A stretch of DNA of 8,965 nucleotides from Candidatus Saccharimonadia bacterium (GTDB lineage Bacteria; Patescibacteriota; Saccharimonadia; Saccharimonadales; SZUA-47): positions 1 to 8,965 of the forward strand of contig CALLJT010000040.1 in NCBI GenBank assembly GCA_938050265.1. The letters run 5' to 3'. The notes under the pieces were generated by a model. That model worked only from the letters and a program-made list of their open reading frames with translations. It did no database searches and was not told the origin of the DNA. The stretch's first letter is position 1. Each line of letters opens with the position of its first letter. Shown here piece by piece: positions 1-4,504 of this stretch. The position numbers and the translations under genes were made by a program.

Positions 1-548
1 CGGCCGATCGGGTTTTCGTGACCGATAAACACACTGAGCGGCTTGTTTGGCGCTGCTTCTCGAAGCCACGGTTCTAGGTTATCCAGCAGACGCGCTACCT
101 CTTGTACCTGTCCAGGGTGCATGAACTCAGGCTGACCAAACAGATTAGACAGGCCACTCATGTACAGCTGCTTACCAATTGTCGCAACGCCGAGGTTCTG
201 TGTCAGCTCTACCAGCGTATCGACTGTGTTGCGTATTGCGCGCTCAGGTACACTGCCCTCCCCAATTCGAGCTGTCAGCGCTCGTTCACCGCGACTACTC
301 GGACCAACTTCGCCTGATTCCGATGTTCGGTTGACGTAATACCTGTAGCCTTTGTCAGTCGGGATACGGCCGGCGCTCGTGTGTGGCTGCTCTATGTACC
401 CCAAACGCTCCAGCTCCGCCATCTCAGAGCGAATCGTCGCGCTGGACACGTCAAAAATCTTCGCAAGCATCTGTGATCCAACAGGGCTTGCTACCTCTGC
501 ATACTCTTCTATAACGGCGGTCAGTATCTTCTGCTGTCTCTCTGTCAT
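1..548 (-). CDS. hrcA: Heat-inducible transcription repressor HrcA (partial, C-terminus beyond window)
   Basis: HrcA represses chaperone operons by binding CIRCE operators and is released when GroEL is titrated by unfolded protein. The 182 visible residues start at an ATG (548-546). Residues 1 to about 72 form the winged-helix DNA-binding domain, with the HrcA signatures SSATIRSEMAELERLGYIEQ and PHTSAGRIPTDKGYRYYV. The conserved GLSNLFGQPEF follows at about residues 133-143, and FIGHENPIG lies at the edge. In ordinary HrcA (about 340 residues) roughly 100 residues of GAF-like domain separate LTxxxGVA from the QPEF motif. Here they are nearly adjacent (LTQNLGVATIGKQLYMSGLSNLF), so the sensory/dimer domain is much reduced. 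No Shine-Dalgarno precedes the ATG, and the predicted transcription start is almost at it. A CIRCE operator lies directly upstream, which both supports the identity and predicts autoregulation. The cut at position 1 is a window edge, not a truncation. Confidence 0.95.
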   Translation of the reverse strand, partial: MTERQQKILTAVIEEYAEVASPVGSQMLAKIFDVSSATIRSEMAELERLGYIEQPHTSAGRIPTDKGYRYYVNRTSESGEVGPSSRGERALTARIGEGSVPERAIRNTVDTLVELTQNLGVATIGKQLYMSGLSNLFGQPEFMHPGQVQEVARLLDNLEPWLREAAPNKPLSVFIGHENPIG

Positions 549-557
549 ATTATGCTT

Positions 558-586
558 ATTCTAGCAAACTAGCAATCAAACCACAA
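558..586 (-). promoter_or_regulatory. Predicted sigma70-type hrcA promoter
   Basis: Minus-strand -35 TTGTGG (586-581), a 17-bp spacer and -10 TAGAAT (563-558), with an extended -10 dinucleotide TG one base before the -10. Only 9 nt separate the -10 from the hrcA ATG, so the transcript would begin 0-3 nt before the start codon (leaderless or nearly so). The -35 is weak (3/6) but lies inside the CIRCE spacer, as expected for a repressible promoter. Confidence 0.62.
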
Positions 587-595
587 GAGTGCCAA
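569..595 (-). promoter_or_regulatory. CIRCE operator of hrcA
   Basis: On the minus strand the site reads TTGGCACTC, a 9-nt spacer TTGTGGTTT, then GATTGCTAG. Against the classic CIRCE consensus TTAGCACTC-N9-GAGTGCTAA this is 8/9 in the left arm and 7/9 in the right, with exactly the expected spacer. It sits in the short spacer before hrcA and covers the predicted -35 box, so HrcA bound here would block its own promoter. The match is seen in the sequence; autoregulation is inferred from the family. Confidence 0.87.
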
Positions 596-634
596 AAAAC
601 TTACAGGAGCTATGCCATACTTCGGACAAACAGA

Positions 635-1357
635 CTAGGCTGACTTAAGTCTAGCGAGTATATCCGTAGCCACTTGGCGTCTTTCTGTCTGTGCTCTTTC
701 ACTGACGTCAACACCTTGAGTGATCTCTAAGATAGTGTCTTGAAACTCGTGATTAACCACCAACACAAAAGAAGGATGGTCTAATGCAGTCTGGATTTCA
801 AGGCTAGCTGTTTCGATTCGGCGTCTTTTTGCATCGTCAGTCAACCCACCCCTTTTTTGCATACGCTCCATCCAAACACTGAAGTTAGGTGGCAGCACAA
901 ATAATGGACGCAGGTTTGGAACTGCTTCGACTAACTCTAGAACACCCTGTACATCGATCTCCATTACGGGGTGACTACCCTCGTCAATTGCCTGGTCGAT
1001 CTGCTGGATGCTTGTTCCGTAACACGTCTCTCCGAAAACAGCTTTCACCTCAACAAACTCTTGATTTTGGACCATACTGAGCATCTTGTCTGGCGATACG
1101 AACCAGTATTGTTGTCCGTTCTGCTCTGGAACCCCGTCATTAGAACGAGGCTTACGAGTTGTATGCGAGACAACATACGTGTATTTATCTGATTCTACAA
1201 GGTGATTGATAATTGTGTTTTTGCCCGCAGCAGTCACTCCACAAAGCACGAGAACTTCGCCTGAACCAATGAGCTCTTCAGCGTGCGAAGGCATCTGATA
1301 CTCAGAAATTGATTGATGCAACTGGTCTAGTGTTTTCGACGAACCCGTCTTTGCCAT
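635..1357 (-). CDS. gmk: Guanylate kinase (GMP + ATP to GDP + ADP)
   Basis: Cytoplasmic nucleoside monophosphate kinase that turns GMP into GDP for RNA, DNA and GTP supply. The 240 residues carry the P-loop GVTAAGKNT (40-48) and the GMP-binding segment SHTTRKPR (64-71). NGQQYWFVS (80-88) holds the conserved Tyr, and FVEV (101-104) the conserved Glu. CYGT (112-115) and EIDVQG (133-138) follow, then the lid region with LPPNFSVWMERMQKRG (155-170). The residues expected to contact GMP (Ser64, Arg68, Arg71, Tyr84, Glu103, Tyr113, Asp135) are all present, so this is the better candidate for the housekeeping enzyme of the two kinase-like genes here. About 32 residues precede the kinase core, more than in E. 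coli Gmk. There is no good Shine-Dalgarno; a promoter ends 6 nt before the ATG. The P-loop is slightly unusual (Val-Thr-Ala-Ala in place of Pro-Ser-Gly-x). Confidence 0.88.
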   Translation of the reverse strand: MAKTGSSKTLDQLHQSISEYQMPSHAEELIGSGEVLVLCGVTAAGKNTIINHLVESDKYTYVVSHTTRKPRSNDGVPEQNGQQYWFVSPDKMLSMVQNQEFVEVKAVFGETCYGTSIQQIDQAIDEGSHPVMEIDVQGVLELVEAVPNLRPLFVLPPNFSVWMERMQKRGGLTDDAKRRRIETASLEIQTALDHPSFVLVVNHEFQDTILEITQGVDVSERAQTERRQVATDILARLKSA

Positions 1358-1363
1358 AGAGAC

Positions 1364-1392
1364 AGTATAAACACCTGACCCCTATAGGTAAA
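1364..1392 (-). promoter_or_regulatory. Predicted sigma70-type promoter of gmk, probably leaderless
   Basis: Minus-strand -35 TTTACC (1392-1387, 4/6) and -10 TATACT (1369-1364, 5/6) are separated by exactly 17 bp. The -10 ends only 6 nt before the gmk ATG at 1357, so transcription should start on or beside the A of the start codon. It lies in the 65-bp spacer after the upstream kinase-like gene, so gmk can be transcribed on its own. Confidence 0.62.
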
Positions 1393-1422
1393 CTGTTTTA
1401 TTGTGCTGCCTGGCGTCGAGTG

Positions 1423-2127
1423 TCATAAATAGAGCTCGTCATCGTCCTGGTCACCTAGGCGTTTGAGTAATAAGTTCGCTGTTTCTTTCGTCAGCTGTGT
1501 TCGGTGCGGGTTAAGCTCTTCGCTTTTCAGCAGCCGTTTGAAATCACGTGTAGCAGCTTTAAGGTCATCGTTCAGAATGTAGTTATACTCATCGTCTCTC
1601 ATAGCAAGCTTAATCGATGTGCGTGCTTCGTCCATGCGCTCATCGATACTAGACGAGCGGTCTTTGCCGATACGACGTAGCCACTCCACATACCCCGGCG
1701 GCATAATATACACCTTGAACACATCCTTAAACCCTAGTCGCTCGAAATGCGGTACGGCCTCTGCCACAATGGACATAATGCAGCGGCCTCTCTGTGGATA
1801 CGAACGGATGTGCGTACCGTAAAACTCGCCGTACTGGCTCACGACAAACTGTACATACATACCTGACTCGATATCGCGCTTTACCGCTTCATAGTCAGTC
1901 CTGAAATTATACGTGTCGTCGCGTCGTTCGTCATGGCGGCGATCACGAGTCACATCACTTTTAACGATTGGGACCTTGACGGCGTCAATCAGCGTCGTTT
2001 TGCCTGCCCCTGTCGGACCCACAACCGCGACAAGCTCTAGCTCGGCCAACTGCTGCGACACATCCGAACTACACCGATACTGTGGGCCTACCTGACGGGT
2101 CCATGCGATAAATTCTTGCTTAGTCAT
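1423..2127 (-). CDS. Divergent guanylate-kinase-like P-loop protein
   Basis: A 234-residue protein of the guanylate kinase fold. Visible landmarks are the P-loop GPTGAGKTT (37-45), SDVTRDRR (57-64, matching the Ser/Arg/Arg of the GMP-binding segment), Tyr73 in TYNF, EFYGT (101-105), MPPGYVEWLRRIGKDR (142-157) and YNYILNDDL (181-189). Two positions that recognise guanine in true enzymes differ. The Glu expected after the SGM/FVE segment is Gln93, and the DIDxQG motif is replaced by MSIVAEAV (119-126) with no Asp. Nucleotide-triphosphate binding should be intact, but GMP specificity is doubtful. It may act on another nucleotide, or be a non-catalytic relative. An acidic C-terminal tail (DQDDDELYL) is present. 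The chosen start is ATG 2127, with AAGGTG 5 nt upstream. An in-frame GTG immediately before it (2130) is an alternative. Confidence 0.78.
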   Translation of the reverse strand: MTKQEFIAWTRQVGPQYRCSSDVSQQLAELELVAVVGPTGAGKTTLIDAVKVPIVKSDVTRDRRHDERRDDTYNFRTDYEAVKRDIESGMYVQFVVSQYGEFYGTHIRSYPQRGRCIMSIVAEAVPHFERLGFKDVFKVYIMPPGYVEWLRRIGKDRSSSIDERMDEARTSIKLAMRDDEYNYILNDDLKAATRDFKRLLKSEELNPHRTQLTKETANLLLKRLGDQDDDELYL

Positions 2128-2138
2128 CACTACACCTT

Positions 2139-2168
2139 ATTGTAACAGCACAACCACTAGCACGTCAC
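2139..2168 (-). promoter_or_regulatory. Predicted promoter of the guanylate-kinase-like gene
   Basis: Minus-strand extended -10 TGTTACAAT (the -10 hexamer TACAAT is 2144-2139, 5/6) with a -35 GTGACG (2168-2163, 4/6) at an 18-bp spacing. The -10 ends 8 nt before GTG 2130 and 11 nt before ATG 2127. The predicted start near 2131-2133 would leave little or none of the AAGGTG ribosome-binding sequence in the mRNA. Confidence 0.5.
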
Positions 2169-2218
2169 ACGAACCATCAACCACCACGCACCCACCTCAA
2201 CCTCCTGTCTCCCCATCC

Positions 2219-2245
2219 TCTGCTAAGGGTCCGACCCCTAGCAGA
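2219..2245 (-). terminator. Stem-loop downstream of lepA (terminator without U-tract)
   Basis: The minus-strand RNA folds with TCTGCTAGGGGT pairing to ACCCTTAGCAGA around a 3-nt CGG loop, giving 12 pairs including one G-U wobble. The same position is an A-C mismatch on the other strand, so the fold favours the lepA-sense RNA. It begins 34 nt after the lepA stop. No T-run follows (the next bases are GGATGGGG), so this may be a U-less terminator, an RNA 3'-end stabiliser or a pause hairpin. Confidence 0.55.
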
Positions 2246-2279
2246 TGGAGTGTGTTGTTTTGTGGGGCTGACCAACACG

Positions 2280-4070
2280 TTAGTCTCTTTTCAGGAGTAC
2301 GGTGAAGGCTTCGGCTGGGAGGTCGACTTTTCCGAATCTCTTAAGGCGATCTTTACCCTTCTTTTGTTTGGCGAGGACTTTTTTCTTCCTGGATACGTCG
2401 CCGCCGTACAGGCCGCTCGTCACGTCTTTTCGGTATGCGCTCAAGTCTTCACGGGCGATGAATCGGCCGCCGATGGCTGCCTGCAGCGCAACTTTGAAGT
2501 TCTGCCGTGGAATGATTTCTTTGAGCTTCTCTACGGTGTCGCGACCAAGTTTTGGTGCTTCTGAGCGGTGACACATGACACTGAGCGCTTCAACTATGTC
2601 GTCCGCTACGTAGAAATCCACCCTGACTAAATCCTCTGTTTTATAGCCTGACAGTTCATAACTGAACGTGCCGTAGCCTGCTGTTTGACTTTTAAGTTTG
2701 TCATAGAAGTCTGTCAGTAGGTTCGCCAGCGGCGCCTCAAACGAAACAAGCGCGAGCTGGTCATCGACGTAATCAACGTTTTTGTGCAGACCACGAGAAC
2801 TGCTCACGAGCTGGATAACAGTCCCGACGTATTCTTTCGGTACGACGATTTCGCCGTTAATCCACGGCTCTGCGATCCCCTCCAACTTGTTCGCTGGCGG
2901 CACAGCACTGGCACTCGTAATGTCCAGAACTTCGCCGGTGCTCAGCGTGACTTTATAGTCAGTAGACGGGTTAGTGACGATGAGATCTATCGAAAACTCA
3001 CGCTCCACACGAGAACGGATGATATCCATATGCAGTAGCCCGAGGAACCCAACCCGGAATCCGTGACCCAATACTGGTGAGTTTTCCGGCTCGTACACGA
3101 GCGCGGAATCGCTCAGTTTGAGCCTGTCCATCGCGTCTTTAAGCTGCGGGTAAAATTCGTTGCTACTCGGGAACATGCCGGCGTAGACAAACGGTTTGAC
3201 TTCTTTGTAGCCTGCTAGTGGAGCTGGATTTTCTGACGATAGGGCAATCGTGTCACCAACGCGGGCTTCAGACGTATCATGAAAGTTCGTCACAACATAA
3301 CCAATCTCACCCGTCTGCAGCGACGAAAACGGCTTCATGTCCGGGGACAGTGCGCCTACTTCAAGAGCATCGCCTCGGGCCTGCGTAGCTGACATAGTGA
3401 TCTTCGCGCCTTTTGCTATTTTGCCGTCGACGACTCGTACGTACACGATCACACCGCGATATTCGTCATAAAAACTATCAAATATCAGCGCTCGAGTATC
3501 ACCAGCAGCCTGACCAGCTGGTGGTGGCACGGTGTCAATGACTGCGTCCAGTACCGTTTCGACTCCTTCGCCTGTTTTGGCGCTTATCTTCAGGATGTCG
3601 TCTTCCGCACAGCCGAGCAGGGACATGACTTCTTTGGTGGCTTTTGGCACGTCTGCAGCCGGCAAGTCAATTTTGTTCAACACCGGAATGATCGTCAGGT
3701 CTGCTTCCATCGCAAGATATACGTTGGCGAGCGTCTGCGCTTGAATGCCCTGTGATGCATCGATAATCAGCAGTGCGCCCTCGCACGCTTGCAGGCTGCG
3801 CGACACTTCGTAGCTAAAATCCACGTGACCCGGCGTATCTATCAGATTCAGCTGAACGCCTTTGTGCTCCATGCGCACGGGCGCCAGTTTGATGGTGATA
3901 CCCCGTTCTCGCTCGAGGTCCATTTTGTCGAGCAGCTGCTCTTTCATCTTGCGCTTCTGTACTGTGCCGGTAATTTCTAGGAGCCTATCCGCAAGCGTAG
4001 ATTTACCGTGATCGATGTGCGCAATAATACAAAAATTCCTAATCGAGTCCTGCACCTCAACATCCTCCAT
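2280..4070 (-). CDS. lepA: Elongation factor 4 (ribosomal back-translocase LepA)
   Basis: LepA is a ribosome-associated translational GTPase that acts on stalled or mis-translocated ribosomes and affects initiation. From ATG 4070 it has 596 residues, close to the E. coli length of 599. G motifs are AHIDHGKST (17-25), the switch I segment RERGITIK (54-61), DTPGH (78-82), NKID (132-135) and SAK (163-165). Domain II and two EF-G-like domains follow, then the LepA-specific C-terminal domain with LYGGDVSRKKKVLAKQKKGK (554-573) and LPAEAF (584-589). No part is missing. The start is uncertain. ATG 4070 has no Shine-Dalgarno. GTG 4055 (Val6) has GGAGG exactly 8 nt upstream and would give 591 residues. 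A GTG at 4121 would add 17 unlikely residues. The start lies inside a large inverted repeat that may control translation, and upstream promoters give it a long leader. Confidence 0.97.
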   Translation of the reverse strand: MEDVEVQDSIRNFCIIAHIDHGKSTLADRLLEITGTVQKRKMKEQLLDKMDLERERGITIKLAPVRMEHKGVQLNLIDTPGHVDFSYEVSRSLQACEGALLIIDASQGIQAQTLANVYLAMEADLTIIPVLNKIDLPAADVPKATKEVMSLLGCAEDDILKISAKTGEGVETVLDAVIDTVPPPAGQAAGDTRALIFDSFYDEYRGVIVYVRVVDGKIAKGAKITMSATQARGDALEVGALSPDMKPFSSLQTGEIGYVVTNFHDTSEARVGDTIALSSENPAPLAGYKEVKPFVYAGMFPSSNEFYPQLKDAMDRLKLSDSALVYEPENSPVLGHGFRVGFLGLLHMDIIRSRVEREFSIDLIVTNPSTDYKVTLSTGEVLDITSASAVPPANKLEGIAEPWINGEIVVPKEYVGTVIQLVSSSRGLHKNVDYVDDQLALVSFEAPLANLLTDFYDKLKSQTAGYGTFSYELSGYKTEDLVRVDFYVADDIVEALSVMCHRSEAPKLGRDTVEKLKEIIPRQNFKVALQAAIGGRFIAREDLSAYRKDVTSGLYGGDVSRKKKVLAKQKKGKDRLKRFGKVDLPAEAFTVLLKRD

Positions 4071-4107
4071 CCCAGCAAAGCTGGACGTGCGGATGTTGAG
4101 GTGTAGG
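4049..4107 (-). promoter_or_regulatory. Large inverted repeat / stem-loop spanning the lepA translation start
   Basis: In the lepA-sense RNA, CACCTCAACATCC (4103-4091) is perfectly complementary to GGATGTTGAGGTG (4065-4053). Extended outward the pairing is 16 of 17 (4107-4091 with 4065-4049). Inside lies a second hairpin, CCAGC-TTT-GCTGG (4084-4072), with 6-nt segments GCACGT and GATGGA forming an internal loop. The 3' arm holds the end of the GGAGG, the spacer and the GTG 4055 start; the ATG 4070 sits in the internal loop. The pairing is seen directly; a role in hiding the start is inference. Confidence 0.68.
4064..4068 (-). promoter_or_regulatory. Strong Shine-Dalgarno that points to GTG 4055 as an alternative lepA start
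   Basis: The minus strand reads GGAGG (4068-4064), then 8 nt (ATGTTGAG), then GTG (4055-4053), followed in frame by CAG GAC TCG ATT AGG AAT, i.e. QDSIRN. This places the initiator four residues before the conserved IRNF, as in many LepA proteins. The GGAGG overlaps the ATG at 4070, so the two starts could not use the same ribosome-binding signal. Confidence 0.55.
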
Positions 4108-4156
4108 CGCTCGATAAGCACTCAAAAAAACCAATATACTTTGAACCATTCAATTC

Positions 4157-4165
4157 ATTATAACA
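4157..4165 (-). promoter_or_regulatory. Extended -10 promoter proximal to lepA
   Basis: The minus strand reads TGTTATAAT (4165-4157): a perfect TATAAT -10 with the TGn extension, which can act without a good -35 (none is seen at 17 bp). Predicted start is near 4150, giving a leader of about 80 nt to ATG 4070 that contains the complete inverted repeat. Confidence 0.6.
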
Positions 4166-4191
4166 GAGGTGGGCTAAAGAGATATCATTGA

Positions 4192-4220
4192 GTTATAAAA
4201 AAGCTATACTACAAAGTCAA
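4192..4220 (-). promoter_or_regulatory. Distal predicted promoter of lepA
   Basis: Minus-strand -35 TTGACT (4220-4215, 5/6) and -10 TATAAC (4197-4192, 5/6) separated by 17 bp, about 30 nt after the stop of the small upstream gene. Together with the proximal extended -10 it would give lepA two start points. Confidence 0.6.
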
Positions 4221-4249
4221 GATATGCGCCAAGAAATACGAGCTACTAT

Positions 4250-4501
4250 TTAATTTGGTCGGCCAGAGTATGGACGATCGCTAATGCTCTCAGCAACGCT
4301 CTGAATCCCGTTAACCACCACGTCAAATGCACTCCCTGCTGAGCCTGCGGAAACATAATTGTAGACTTCGCTCAGCAAGTCTGGTTCGCCTCCAATCTCC
4401 TGCATGGCGCTATAGGCAAGAACGGCCCAAATCGCTGAACCCAAAATAGCTACTGCGTCATATGGGCCTGAATCAAGCTCGAAAGAAGAATGTCTACCCA
4501 C
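4250..4501 (-). CDS. Small single-span membrane protein of unknown function
   Basis: I do not recognise this 83-residue protein. A hydrophilic N-terminus (MGRHSSFELDSGPYD) is followed by one probable membrane helix at about residues 14-33 (YDAVAILGSAIWAVLAYSAM). An acidic segment (EIGGEPDLLSE), a small-residue stretch (SAGSAGSAFDVVVNGIQSVA) and a polar tail ending SGRPN follow. It starts with GTG 3 nt after the murJ TGA, so it is probably translated from the murJ mRNA, perhaps by reinitiation; no clear Shine-Dalgarno is seen. Its stop is followed by the distal lepA promoter, which fits a gene ending there. It could be a murJ-linked accessory peptide or a lineage-specific membrane protein. The GTG start and short length leave a chance that it is not a gene. 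Confidence 0.5.
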   Translation of the reverse strand: MGRHSSFELDSGPYDAVAILGSAIWAVLAYSAMQEIGGEPDLLSEVYNYVSAGSAGSAFDVVVNGIQSVAESISDRPYSGRPN

Positions 4502-4504
4502 GTA

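Noticed and set aside
4071..4121. 17-residue N-terminal extension of LepA from GTG 4121
   Set aside because: It has no homology to LepA N-termini, no ribosome-binding site, and covers the leader arm of the inverted repeat. The downstream starts fit the family better.
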